From Azospirillum sp. TSH64 (lineage in GTDB: Bacteria > Pseudomonadota > Alphaproteobacteria > Azospirillales > Azospirillaceae): a stretch of 64,000 bases of DNA. Each line of letters begins with the position of its first letter. The first letter of the stretch is position 1. The position numbers and the translations under genes are program-made. Location of the stretch: the NCBI RefSeq assembly GCF_003116035.1, contig NZ_LGQW01000015.1:4147431-4211430 (forward strand), read 5' to 3'. Positions 8,213 through 16,830 of this stretch are shown one piece after another. Under the pieces are notes generated by a model, which was not told the DNA's origin, did no database searches, and saw only the letters and a program-made list of their open reading frames with translations.

Positions 8213-8428
8213 ATGGCAGAGATTATCGAGGTGTCCGTCACCCTCCACATCGCGGTCGCCGACGCCTCTGACGGGCGGGCCCTCGCCCTGCGGGCGGCGG
8301 AGCATTTCAGCCATGTCAGTCACGCCCAGATCGCCGCGTTCAACGAGGTGAACCGGGTCCATTCCGCAGACCATGGCACCGTCGAAGCGGTCACCAGCAT
8401 CGTCGCCGGTGCGGGCCGCGGCTCGTAA
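8213..8428 (+). CDS. 71-aa protein of unknown function
   Basis: I do not recognise this family. ATG at 8213 preceded by AAGGAT (8201-8206). The product, beginning MAEIIEVSVTLHIAVADASD and ending in a Gly-rich tail, has no signal peptide, membrane segment, cysteine or obvious motif. It contains several His residues (e.g. HFSHVSHAQ). It lies between the ato terminator and the chemoreceptor gene, 84 bp upstream of the latter on the same strand, so the two may share a transcript. Frame, ribosome-binding site and position support a real gene. Confidence 0.6.
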   Translation: MAEIIEVSVTLHIAVADASDGRALALRAAEHFSHVSHAQIAAFNEVNRVHSADHGTVEAVTSIVAGAGRGS

Positions 8429-8512
8429 CGTCGGTCCGGCCACCGGGAACGGCCTCTGGGAACGGCCCCTGGGAGCGGACCGGGGGCAGGCCGGAAAGAG
8501 GGAAACAGAATC

Positions 8513-10204
8513 ATGCGTTTGTCGGAGCTGCCGTTGCGGTGGCGAATCGGATTCCTCGCGTCGCTGTCGATCATCGCCGCCGGGCTGGTGGCGGCGGTCG
8601 GCGGCCATTTCGTCAACCGTGCGCTGGTCGAGCAGCGGATGAACAGCGTCCGCTTCATCGCCGAGAGCGGCGGCAGCATCGCCGCCCGCTTCCACAAGCT
8701 GGCGCAGGACGGCGCGATGAGCGAGGAGGACGCCAAGGAGCGCGCCAAAACGGCCATCGGCGCGATGCGCTACGCCGACGGGGAGTATCTGTGGATCTGG
8801 ACCTCGCAGATCGTCAACGTCATGCATGCCAACCCGGCGCTGATCGGCAAGAGCGGTGCCGAGATCCGCGACCGCAACGGCGTCTACGTCATCCGTGAGG
8901 CGGTGCGCGGCGCGTTGACGCCGGTGCCGGAGTTCGTGACCTACGAATGGCCGCGGCCCAACGACCCCAAGGGGCCGACCTATGAGAAGCTGGCCTATTC
9001 GGTCCATTTCGAACCATGGGACTGGGTGATCGGCACCGGCGTCTACACCGACGACCTGCGCTCCGCCTTCGTCGGCATGATGACCGTGTTTGGTCTGGTG
9101 GTCGCCGGGCTGTCGGCACTCGCCCTTCTGCTGGGCTGGGCGGTCGCCCGCAGCGTGACGCGCCCGCTGTCGCGCGTGCATGGCGTCATGCTGCGGCTTG
9201 CCGACCATGATCTGGACGCCGAGGTGCCGGAGCGCGGACGGCGGGACGAGATTGGCGGCATGGCGCGCACGCTGGAGGTCTTCAAGGAGAACATCCTGCG
9301 CAACCGCCAGATGGAGCAGGAGCGCCGCAGCGCCGCCGCACGGGCGGATGCCGAAAAGCGGGCGGCGGTGGTCGATCTGGCGAACCGGTTTGAAAGCCGG
9401 GTCGGCCGCATCGTCGAGCAGCTCGGTCAGTCGGCCAGCGGTTTCCAGCAGACCGCCTCGCACCTGTCCGGCGCGGTTCGCAAGGCCGAGCAGGACTGCA
9501 CGTCGGTGGCCTCGGCGTCGGAGCAGGCGTCGGTCAATGTGCAGGCGGTGGCGTCGGCTGCCGAGGAGATGTCGACGGCGATCCGCGGCCTGTCGGGGCG
9601 GGTGGTGCAGGCGGCCCAGCGGTCCAAGGTGACCGCCGAGCGGGCGGAGCAGGCGCGCGGCCATCTGGATGCGCTGTCCACCGCCATCGAGCAGGTCGAT
9701 CAGGTCGTCGCCTCGATCAACGCCGTGGCTTCCCAGACCAATCTGCTGGCGCTGAACGCGACCATCGAGGCGGCCCGCGCCGGCGAGGCGGGCAAGGGCT
9801 TCGCCGTGGTCGCCAGCGAGGTCAAGAATCTGGCGAGCCAGACCCATGCGATGACCGAGCAGATCGGCCAGCAGATCGGCACCGTGAAGGCGGCGTCGGA
9901 CCGGACCGTGGAGGCGATGCGCGGCATCATCGGCCAGGTGGAGCAGATCGACCAGTCCGCCGCCGAGATGGCCGCCTCGGTCGAGCAGCAGAGTGCGGCG
10001 ACCGACGAGATCAGCCGCAATGCCCAGCAGGCCGCCCTCGGCACCAACGAGGTCTCGCACAGCGTGGTCGACATCCAGAAGGCCGAGCGGGAGAGCGGGG
10101 TGGCCGCCGGTCAGGTCAAGCAGTCCGCCGACACGCTGGCGACCGACGCGGCCCTGCTGAAGCGGGAACTCGACACGTTCCTGGCGGAAATCCGCGCCGC
10201 CTGA
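8513..10204 (+). CDS. Methyl-accepting chemotaxis protein with a single Cache sensor domain
   Basis: 563-aa transmembrane chemoreceptor. Helix ~12-34; periplasmic sCache_2-type domain ~35-180, with the characteristic aromatic-rich stretch DGEYLWIWTSQ and the closing FEPWDWVIGTGVYTDD; second helix ~184-205; HAMP ~206-260; long coiled-coil signalling domain whose hairpin tip is SQTNLLALNATIEAARAGEA (~403-425). Single-Cache_2 receptors commonly sense small carboxylates, so a ligand related to the neighbouring acetoacetate genes is possible but unproven. No CheA or CheW gene lies in the window. Confidence 0.92.
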   Translation: MRLSELPLRWRIGFLASLSIIAAGLVAAVGGHFVNRALVEQRMNSVRFIAESGGSIAARFHKLAQDGAMSEEDAKERAKTAIGAMRYADGEYLWIWTSQIVNVMHANPALIGKSGAEIRDRNGVYVIREAVRGALTPVPEFVTYEWPRPNDPKGPTYEKLAYSVHFEPWDWVIGTGVYTDDLRSAFVGMMTVFGLVVAGLSALALLLGWAVARSVTRPLSRVHGVMLRLADHDLDAEVPERGRRDEIGGMARTLEVFKENILRNRQMEQERRSAAARADAEKRAAVVDLANRFESRVGRIVEQLGQSASGFQQTASHLSGAVRKAEQDCTSVASASEQASVNVQAVASAAEEMSTAIRGLSGRVVQAAQRSKVTAERAEQARGHLDALSTAIEQVDQVVASINAVASQTNLLALNATIEAARAGEAGKGFAVVASEVKNLASQTHAMTEQIGQQIGTVKAASDRTVEAMRGIIGQVEQIDQSAAEMAASVEQQSAATDEISRNAQQAALGTNEVSHSVVDIQKAERESGVAAGQVKQSADTLATDAALLKRELDTFLAEIRAA

Positions 10205-10228
10205 AACCCATTGGGTCCGTGATTGCAT

Positions 10229-10260
10229 GAACGCCCCGGTTCGCAGGAGCCGGGGCGTTC
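10229..10260. terminator. Bidirectional terminator between the chemoreceptor and ynbB-like genes
   Basis: Perfect 11-bp arms GAACGCCCCGG (10229-10239) and CCGGGGCGTTC (10250-10260) with a 10-nt loop, between two convergent genes. The arm sequence is the same as the core of the terminator at 47216-47257, suggesting a standard terminator module in this genome. Confidence 0.75.
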
Positions 10261-10287
10261 GTGCGTCTGGACTGCGGACGCAGCAGG

Positions 10288-11265
10288 TCAGGTGAACCAG
10301 TAGCGCGTGAGATGGAAGAACAGCGGCGCCGAGAACACGACGGAATCGAGACGGTCGAGGACGCCGCCATGCCCCTCGATCATCGTGCCCCAATCCTTGA
10401 CGCCGAGGTCGCGCTTCATCGCCGACAGGACGAAACCGCCGAAGAACCCGGCCGTCACGATGACCAGCGACATGCCGGCCGCCTGGAGCGGCGAGAAGGG
10501 CGTGATGACGTGCAGGCCGGTGCCGATGGCGACGGCGGTCAGCCCGCCGCCGACCAGCCCCTCCACCGTCTTGGACGGGCTGATGCCGGGCGACAGCCGC
10601 GTCTTGCCCCACAGCTTGCCGAAGACATATTGGAAGACGTCGCTCAGCTGCGCCACCGTCATCAGATACAGCAGCAGCAGGGCGGGGGGCAGGCTGTAGC
10701 CGGGGATGTCGAGCCACAGCAGGGCCGGGGCATGGCTGGTGCAATAGACCGCCAGCATCAGGCCCCATTGCGCCTTGGCGGTGCGGGTCAGGAAGTCGGT
10801 GGTGTCGGCGCCCAGAACCGACAGCGACGGCAGCGCCATGAACACATAGACCGGGATGAAGATCGAGAACAGCCCGTACCAACCGATCCCGACCAGCCAG
10901 TATTGCAGCGGCACCACCACGAAGAAGGACAGGAACAGCCCGGCATGGTCGCCGCGCCGGGTCGGTGTCAGCGTGATGAACTCGCGCAGCGCCAGATAGG
11001 AGAGCAGGGCGAACAGCACCAGCGTCACCACGCTGCCCAGCAGCATCGCCGCGGCGAACAGCGCCACCATCACCCACCAGGAGCGGATGCGGGCGTTCAG
11101 GTTGCGCACCGTGTCGCGCCCGGCCGGCGTCTTCACCCGGTGGGCCAGGACGGCGCCGATCAGCGTGGCGACGACCAGCAGCCCGAGGGCGGCGCCCGAC
11201 AGCCAGAGGAACAGCGGCTCGGTGGTCGTGAAGACAGTCATCACTGAGTTGATCACGCTGCTCAT
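10288..11265 (-). CDS. ynbB: CDP-diacylglycerol synthase-like protein (CdsA/YnbB type)
   Basis: 325-aa polytopic membrane protein of the phosphatidate cytidylyltransferase family, which makes CDP-diacylglycerol from phosphatidate and CTP. About eight hydrophobic segments are seen. The C-terminal part contains the family signature region (SPGISPSKTVEGLVGGGL, ~220-237, and FGGFVLSAMKRDLGVKDWG, ~280-298). Its ATG (11265) overlaps the stop of the acyltransferase gene by 4 bp. Placement beside a YnbA-like transferase suggests E. coli YnbB as the better match than the housekeeping CdsA. The upstream frame extends to 11733 but only as a shadow of the acyltransferase. Confidence 0.85.
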   Translation of the reverse strand: MSSVINSVMTVFTTTEPLFLWLSGAALGLLVVATLIGAVLAHRVKTPAGRDTVRNLNARIRSWWVMVALFAAAMLLGSVVTLVLFALLSYLALREFITLTPTRRGDHAGLFLSFFVVVPLQYWLVGIGWYGLFSIFIPVYVFMALPSLSVLGADTTDFLTRTAKAQWGLMLAVYCTSHAPALLWLDIPGYSLPPALLLLYLMTVAQLSDVFQYVFGKLWGKTRLSPGISPSKTVEGLVGGGLTAVAIGTGLHVITPFSPLQAAGMSLVIVTAGFFGGFVLSAMKRDLGVKDWGTMIEGHGGVLDRLDSVVFSAPLFFHLTRYWFT

Positions 11266-11948
11266 CGGGTGGTCCGTTGGTCGGAAGGTTGGGAAGCCGG
11301 TTGGGAATTGGACTGCGCGTTGGACTGGGAGGCGGGCCGGGACAGCGACACCAGCGCGTCGCGCGCGCGTCCCAGGAATGCCGCCTTGTCCTCGCCCTCG
11401 ACCCCTTGCAGCGGCGCGCCGAAGCGCATGGTGCAGATCAGCGGCACCAGCAGCGGCATGCCTTTCGGCATCACGCGGTGCAGGTTCTCGATGAAGACGG
11501 GGACCAGCTCCGCCGTCGGCACCCGTTGGGAGAGGTGGTAAAGCCCGCTCTTGAATGGCGCCACGGTGCCGTCGCCGCGCGTGCCCTCGGGGAAGAGGAT
11601 CAGCGACTGCCCGCTTTCCAGCACCGCCGCCATGGCGTCCATCACCTCCGCCGTCGCCTTGCCGGTGCGGTCGACCAGCAGCGCGTTCAGGCAGCCCACC
11701 GCCACCGCGCGCCGCAGGGCCGACCCCCCCCAATAGTCGAGTGCGGCCACCGGATGGGTACGCGCCCGCAAATTCGCCGGCAGGGCCGCCATGACGGCCA
11801 GCGTGTCGAGATGGCTGGTGTGGTTGGCGAAATAGATGCGCGGGACATCGGCGGGAGCGCTGCCTTCCCAGCTTGCGCGGGCGCCGACCAGCAGGCGGGT
11901 CAGCCCGAGCAGGCCGTGGCGGAGCGCCGGTTGGAACAGGGGGATCAT
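11262..11948 (-). CDS. 1-acyl-glycerol-3-phosphate acyltransferase-like protein (PlsC family)
   Basis: 228-aa acyltransferase. The catalytic H-x4-D box is visible in FANHTSHLDTLAV (~38-50), the substrate-binding FPEGTRGDG follows (~115-123), and the later VPVFIEN block fits motif IV. It would acylate lysophosphatidate or a related lyso-lipid. ATG at 11948 overlaps the YnbA-like stop (ATGA), and its own stop overlaps the YnbB-like start. It therefore sits mid-operon between the transferase and CDP-DAG synthase genes. Confidence 0.85.
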   Translation of the reverse strand: MIPLFQPALRHGLLGLTRLLVGARASWEGSAPADVPRIYFANHTSHLDTLAVMAALPANLRARTHPVAALDYWGGSALRRAVAVGCLNALLVDRTGKATAEVMDAMAAVLESGQSLILFPEGTRGDGTVAPFKSGLYHLSQRVPTAELVPVFIENLHRVMPKGMPLLVPLICTMRFGAPLQGVEGEDKAAFLGRARDALVSLSRPASQSNAQSNSQPASQPSDQRTTR

Positions 11949-12634
11949 GACCGGACCTCCGGCTTGAGGGCTTCCAGATGCTGGGAATTCAGGCGGCGGG
12001 CGATGCCGAGCGTGCGCGTCGCGACGGTCAGCAGGCTGCCGGCCATGATGATCCAGGCCGCCGCGAGCAGGCTGTAGCGCGTGCCCCACAGCGCATGCTC
12101 GACCGCCTGGGCGATCAGGGCGACGGTGAGGGCGGCCATGCGGCGCTGCTTGGCCATCACCCCGCCGAAATCCTGCGCCAGCCCAAGCGCGCCCCCGAAG
12201 GTGCGGACATAGGCGGTCATCATGGCCGCCAGCGCCGCCGCCCAGCCAAGCCAGGGCAGGCCGGCGGCATATCCCAGCGGCACCAAAAAGGCGGTGTCGG
12301 CGACACGGTCGGGGATCTCGTTGTAGAGCGCGCCGACCGGCGATCCCTTGCCGCCCTCAACCGCGACCATGCCGTCGAGCAGGTTGCACACGAGGCGCAG
12401 CTGGACGCACAGCGCAGCACCGATCCAGGCCAGCACACCGCCCTGCAGCAGAAGGGCGCCGCCAATTGCCGCCCACACCGCCGACAGCAGCGAGATCTGG
12501 TTCGGGGTCACCGGCGTCGTGGTCAGCCACGCCGCCAGCCGTTGCGCCCAGCGGGCCGACCGGGTGGCGATGGGGCGCCGGTCGGCAGCCGGCTTGGCGG
12601 CGGCATTGGCGGCGGTTGCACTGTTCTCCATCAT
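11945..12634 (-). CDS. ynbA: CDP-alcohol phosphatidyltransferase, YnbA-like
   Basis: 229-aa membrane enzyme of the CDP-alcohol phosphatidyltransferase family, which joins a phosphatidyl group from CDP-diacylglycerol to an alcohol. The usual motif D-x2-DG-x2-AR-x8-G-x3-D-x3-D is altered: NLLDGMVAV then GALYNEIPD (~80-107). The first and third Asp are Asn, and the Arg is Val. To my recollection E. coli YnbA shares the N-x2-DG and G-x3-NE-x2-D form, so this looks like a divergent subfamily, not a dead enzyme. The alcohol acceptor is unknown. It overlaps both neighbours by 4 bp. Confidence 0.8.
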   Translation of the reverse strand: MMENSATAANAAAKPAADRRPIATRSARWAQRLAAWLTTTPVTPNQISLLSAVWAAIGGALLLQGGVLAWIGAALCVQLRLVCNLLDGMVAVEGGKGSPVGALYNEIPDRVADTAFLVPLGYAAGLPWLGWAAALAAMMTAYVRTFGGALGLAQDFGGVMAKQRRMAALTVALIAQAVEHALWGTRYSLLAAAWIIMAGSLLTVATRTLGIARRLNSQHLEALKPEVRS

Positions 12635-15600
12635 GCAGGCTCCTTGGCTGCGGCCTCCGCGGCGAACCGCGTCACGGCGGGATAATCGGTCTTGCCGGTG
12701 CCCAGCAGCGGGACGGCGTCGATGTGCAGGATGTCGCGCGGAATGGCGATCTCGGGGGCTCCCCTGGTCCGTGCGGCGGCGACCAGCGCATCGCGGGTCA
12801 GCGTGGTGCCGGTGGTCGCCAGCACGATCCGCTCGCCGCGCTTGGCATCGGGCAGGGCGACGGCGGCATGGGTGGCGTCCGGATCGGCGAGTCCCGCCAG
12901 CTCTTCGACGAGGCCGAGCGGGATCATCTCGCCCGCCACCTTGGCGAAACGCTTGACCCGGCCGACGATGCGGATGAAGCCGTCGGCGTCGATCTCGACG
13001 ATGTCGCCGGTGTCATGCCAGCCATCGGCCGGCGGCTGGATCACGCCGGGACGGTCGGCGTGCAGGTAGCCCTTCATCACGTTCGGCCCGCGCACCCGCA
13101 GCCGCCCGCCGGCATCGACGCCGGGCACCGGCACCAGCTCTGTCTCGATGCCGGGCAGGGCCTGTCCGACGCTGCCGGGACGGAAGCGGGCCGGGGTGTT
13201 GACGGCGATCACCGGTGCTGTTTCGGTGGTGCCGTAGCCCTCCAGCAGATGGACGCGCAGCCGCTCGGTGTAGACGCGCCGCGTCTCGTCCTGGAGCCGC
13301 TCTGCCCCGGCGAAGACGAGGCGCAGCGAGCGGTAGTCGTAGGGATCGGCCGACCGCGCCCAGGCGTTCAGGAAAAAGTCGGTGCCGAACAGGACGGTGG
13401 CGTTGGTCTGGTAGACCAGTTCCGGGATCAGCCGGACATGGCGCGGATTGGGGTAGAGCACCGTCTTCACCCCGTTCAGGATCGGCAGCAGCATGCCGCC
13501 GGTCAGGCCGAAGGAGTGGAAGACGGGCAGGCAGTTGAACACCACGTCCTGCCGGTTGAAATCCACCACCGACGCCACCTGCGCCATGTTGGCGAGCAGA
13601 TTGCCATGGCTGAGCGCCACGCCCTTCGGCGGTCCCTCCGACCCCGAGGTGAAGAGGATGGCGGCGATGTCGTCGCTGGTCCCCTGCGGCGGCAGCAGCC
13701 GTTCCGGTGCCAGCAGAGCCGCCAGGGCGCGCAGCTTGTCACCCAGCCGCAGCCCGCGCTTGACCTCTTCCAGATGGATGATGGCGTGGTCGGCGGCCAG
13801 CGCCTCGACCAGCGCGCCGAGGCGTGCCTTCTCGATGAACTGGGCCGAGGTGACGATCCGGCGCACCCCGGCGGCGCGGCAGGCGGCCTTCACCGCATCC
13901 GGACCGGCGGTGAAATTCAGCATGGCCGCCGGCCGGCCATGGGCGGCGAGGCCGAAGAACACCGCCGCCGTCGGCGAGGCGGTCGGCAGCAGCACGCCCA
14001 CCGGCTCGTCCGCTTCCGTGCCGCGCGTCAGGATGCGGCCGAGCACCAGGGCGCGGGCCGCCAGCGCGCGGTAGGACAGGGTGGAGAAATCGCCGTCCTG
14101 CACGGCCTCTTCCCGCGCCCCGGCCTTGGCCCGGGCGTCGAGCAAGGCCAGCATCAGCGTTTCCTGCCGCGGGCGGGCGGCGAAGACGCTCTCAGTCATC
14201 ACGCGCGACAGCCAGGATTTCAGAGCGGCGCGGCGCTTCTTGCCGACCAGACCACCCACATCGGGGGTCGTCACTGGCGGCAGCACGGTGATGGTGATGC
14301 GCGGGAACAGGCCGAGCCGCAGCCGGCCCTTCATCCGCGACAGGACCGAGCGCTGGGCGCCCTCGATGCTGACCGGCACCACCGGGCAGCGCGCCTTGTC
14401 GGCCAGCATGCCGGGGCCGCCGTTGATCTTCATCAGCGACCCGGTGACGGTGATCCGCCCCTCCGGGAAGATGCAGACCTTGTCGCCGTCGGCAAGGGCG
14501 CGGGCCAGAATTCGGGTGCCGAGCGGGTTGGTCGGATCGATGGTGACATGGTCGGCGATTGCCAGGAACGGCTTGACCAGCGGGTGCTTTGCGATGTGGG
14601 TGTCGACCGCGAAGCGCATGCCCGGCAGGAAGGCGGCGAGCAGAGCGCCGTCCAGGAAGGACTGGTGGTTCGGCGTCACCACGGCGGCGCCGTCGAGCTT
14701 GGTCAGATGCTCGGCCCCGCGGACCTCGACACGGAAGGCCAGCCGGAACAGGCCGCGGAAGACGGTGCGCATCAGCGCCCGCGCATCGACGGCGAGCGCC
14801 ATCACGACGGCCACCGCCATGCTGGCGCCGCCCACCGAGGCGACCGTCAGCGGCGAGGCCCCCAGCGCCAGCATCCCGGCGGCGACCGCCGAGCCGGCCA
14901 CCATGTAGAGCGCGTTGATCACATAGGCGGCGGCGATGACGCGGGCACGGGCGCCCGGTGCCGCCCGGTGCTGGATCAACGCATAGAGCGGAACGGCGAA
15001 GGCGCCTCCGGCGGCGGCGATGACGAAGAGGTCGGCCAGCAGCGGCAACGCCCAGGGCTGGGCCAGCAGGGCCAGCGGCGACAACGGTTCTGCCGCCGGG
15101 ACGGCCGGGGTCAGCAGGGGCAGGGCGGCGCCGGCCAGGGCGGCGATCAGACCGGCCAACGCGGCGCGGCCGGCATCGGCGGTGGACGGCGTGCGGTGGC
15201 TGAGGCCGGCATACACCGAGCCGGCGGCCACGCCGATGGCGAACACCGCCAGCAGCAGGGTGGCGCCGCCGCTGTCGGTTCCCAGCGTCTCGCGGGCGAT
15301 GGACGGGAATTGCGCCATCACCACCGCGCCGACGCCCCAGAACACCGAGATGCCATGGATCGCCCGCATCGACGCCCGGTCGCCGGCGACCGAGCGCAGC
15401 ACCCGCACCGTCACCGCCAGCGGGTTGAGCCCGACAGCCACCGCCGGATCGGCATTGCCGGCGCGCGGGATGAACAGCGACGCGGCCAGACCCAGCAGTG
15501 CGGAAGCGCCGAGCATGCCCGGCACCGCCCAGGGATGGAGCAGGGCCAGCGAGCCGCCGGCGATGGTGCCCAGCAGGATGGCGACGAAGGTTCCGGCCTC

Positions 15601-16044
15601 CACCAGACCGTTGGCGGCGGTCAGTTCGGACGGGTGGAGCAGGTCGGGCAGCAGGCCGTACTTGACCGGCCCGAACAGCGTCGAATGGGCGCCCATGCCG
15701 ACCAGCGCGATGATCAGCACCGGCAGGTCGGCGGCGACGATGCCCCAGGACGCCAGCGCCATCAGCCCAATTTCCGCCAGCTTGACGATGCGGGCGATCA
15801 CCGTGCGGTCGTAACGGTCGGCCAGTTGGCCGGCGGTGGCCGACAGCAGCAGGAAGGGCAGGGTGAAGGCGCCCGCCGCCAGGGTCGAGATCATCGCGCC
15901 GCTCAGCGCACCCTCGCCGGACACGCCATAGACTGCCAGCACCGCGATGGCGCCGCGCAGGACATTGTCGCCGAAGGCGCCGAGGAACTGGGCAAGGAAC
16001 AGCGGCAGGAAGCGCCGCGACGCGAGAAGGGCGGAGGCGTTCAT
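12631..16044 (-). CDS. aas: Aas-type fusion: LplT-like flippase, PlsC acyltransferase and acyl-ACP synthetase
   Basis: 1137-aa three-part protein. Residues ~1-400 form a major-facilitator domain (AQFLGAFGDNVLRGAIAVLA at the start) resembling lysophospholipid transporter LplT. Residues ~420-600 form an acyltransferase with NHQSFLDG (~453-460) and FPEGRITVTG. Residues ~640-1110 form an AMP-binding ligase with P-loop TSGSEGPPKG (~795) and a late GYGTTETAP block. Known fusions of this design take lysophospholipids across the inner membrane and re-acylate them. It overlaps the TetR gene upstream and the YnbA-like gene downstream by 4 bp each. Confidence 0.9.
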   Translation of the reverse strand: MNASALLASRRFLPLFLAQFLGAFGDNVLRGAIAVLAVYGVSGEGALSGAMISTLAAGAFTLPFLLLSATAGQLADRYDRTVIARIVKLAEIGLMALASWGIVAADLPVLIIALVGMGAHSTLFGPVKYGLLPDLLHPSELTAANGLVEAGTFVAILLGTIAGGSLALLHPWAVPGMLGASALLGLAASLFIPRAGNADPAVAVGLNPLAVTVRVLRSVAGDRASMRAIHGISVFWGVGAVVMAQFPSIARETLGTDSGGATLLLAVFAIGVAAGSVYAGLSHRTPSTADAGRAALAGLIAALAGAALPLLTPAVPAAEPLSPLALLAQPWALPLLADLFVIAAAGGAFAVPLYALIQHRAAPGARARVIAAAYVINALYMVAGSAVAAGMLALGASPLTVASVGGASMAVAVVMALAVDARALMRTVFRGLFRLAFRVEVRGAEHLTKLDGAAVVTPNHQSFLDGALLAAFLPGMRFAVDTHIAKHPLVKPFLAIADHVTIDPTNPLGTRILARALADGDKVCIFPEGRITVTGSLMKINGGPGMLADKARCPVVPVSIEGAQRSVLSRMKGRLRLGLFPRITITVLPPVTTPDVGGLVGKKRRAALKSWLSRVMTESVFAARPRQETLMLALLDARAKAGAREEAVQDGDFSTLSYRALAARALVLGRILTRGTEADEPVGVLLPTASPTAAVFFGLAAHGRPAAMLNFTAGPDAVKAACRAAGVRRIVTSAQFIEKARLGALVEALAADHAIIHLEEVKRGLRLGDKLRALAALLAPERLLPPQGTSDDIAAILFTSGSEGPPKGVALSHGNLLANMAQVASVVDFNRQDVVFNCLPVFHSFGLTGGMLLPILNGVKTVLYPNPRHVRLIPELVYQTNATVLFGTDFFLNAWARSADPYDYRSLRLVFAGAERLQDETRRVYTERLRVHLLEGYGTTETAPVIAVNTPARFRPGSVGQALPGIETELVPVPGVDAGGRLRVRGPNVMKGYLHADRPGVIQPPADGWHDTGDIVEIDADGFIRIVGRVKRFAKVAGEMIPLGLVEELAGLADPDATHAAVALPDAKRGERIVLATTGTTLTRDALVAAARTRGAPEIAIPRDILHIDAVPLLGTGKTDYPAVTRFAAEAAAKEPA

Positions 16045-16613
16045 CGTCCGGCTCCAATCCTGGAAATTCCGGTGAGGATCGCGTCGGCGATCGGGTCGGC
16101 GAGGCTGGAGAGCGATGCCCTCTGCCGGCCGTAAACCTGCGACTGCACGTTCAGCACGATGGCGCCGATGACGATGTGGGACAGCGCATCGCGGTCGGCC
16201 GGCACAATGCTGCCCTCGGCGATCCCGTCGGCGACGATGCCGCAGATCACGTCGACCGGCGTCTCCTGGCCCTGCGGCACCAGCGGCAGCGATTCATGCT
16301 GCGACAACAGAAGGAAGCGGGTGCGGTCGGGGGCCGCCTCGGCCAGATGGAAGGCGTGACGGATGACCCGCCGCAGCCGCTCCGGCGCCGGGCCCTGGCC
16401 CGCCGCCTCGCGCAGGCTCTGCGACATGGCCGTGTATTCCGCCGCGAACAGGTCTGCCGCCAGCTCCTCCTTGCTCGGCCAGTGGCGGTAGAGCGCTCCC
16501 TCCGATACCCCGGCGGACCGAGCGATGTCGCGGACCGTCGTCGCCTTCACCCCCTTCTGGGCGAACAGCGCGATGGCGGCATCGCGGACCTTGTGGCGAA
16601 CGTCGGTGGACAT
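16041..16613 (-). CDS. TetR-family transcriptional regulator of the lipid operon
   Basis: 190-aa repressor: N-terminal helix-turn-helix (~10-50; TTVRDIARSAGVSEGALYRH) and a helical ligand/dimerisation domain. ATG at 16613 is preferred over an in-frame ATG at 16640 because GGAGG precedes it and because the likely operator (16625-16644) would otherwise lie inside the coding region. As first gene of a five-gene overlapping operon it probably autoregulates, perhaps in response to an acyl-CoA or membrane-active compound (inference). Confidence 0.88.
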   Translation of the reverse strand: MSTDVRHKVRDAAIALFAQKGVKATTVRDIARSAGVSEGALYRHWPSKEELAADLFAAEYTAMSQSLREAAGQGPAPERLRRVIRHAFHLAEAAPDRTRFLLLSQHESLPLVPQGQETPVDVICGIVADGIAEGSIVPADRDALSHIVIGAIVLNVQSQVYGRQRASLSSLADPIADAILTGISRIGAGR

Positions 16614-16624
16614 GACGCCTCCAT

Positions 16625-16644
16625 GTGAATGAATGTTCACTCAC
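16625..16644 (-). promoter_or_regulatory. Probable TetR operator
   Basis: GTGAATGAATGTTCACTCAC is an imperfect palindrome (16 of 20 positions match the reverse complement), of the T-G-A-x-T-G-A / T-C-A-x-T-C-A style common to TetR-family sites. It starts 12 bp ahead of the tetR ATG, so binding would block the promoter or early transcription of the lipid operon. Confidence 0.6.
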
Positions 16645-16787
16645 AAGGTGACGAGGCCACCTCACGGGCGCAACGGCAAAAAAGTATAGGGTGCGGCGGT
16701 CCCGGCTCAGCTCATGGATATACCACCTATGAGCTGCCATGGTTCGCCTCCCGCCATCCCGATCCGTCCTTGTCGAACGCCCACGAA

Positions 16788-16818
16788 CGATGCAACGCTA
16801 GGGGGTAGCGATGCAACG
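16788..16818 (+). repeat. Ten-base direct repeat ahead of yjfL-like gene
   Basis: CGATGCAACG at 16788-16797 and 16809-16818, exactly 21 bp apart (two helical turns), just upstream of the ATG at 16831. It may be a regulator site. If translation began farther upstream the repeat would encode a duplicated DATL motif, but the protein start at the membrane segment is more likely. Confidence 0.45.
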
Positions 16819-16830
16819 TTGGATGATAGT

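Noticed and set aside
8135..11077. A 980-codon minus-strand open frame spanning the small gene, the chemoreceptor and part of the CDP-diacylglycerol synthase
   Set aside because: It crosses several real genes and a perfect terminator and has no motif; GC-rich shadow.
12466..16134. A 1222-codon open frame antisense to the Aas fusion
   Set aside because: Gln/His/Gly/Arg-rich translation without motifs, a typical high-GC antisense shadow. The minus-strand frame has three recognisable enzyme domains.
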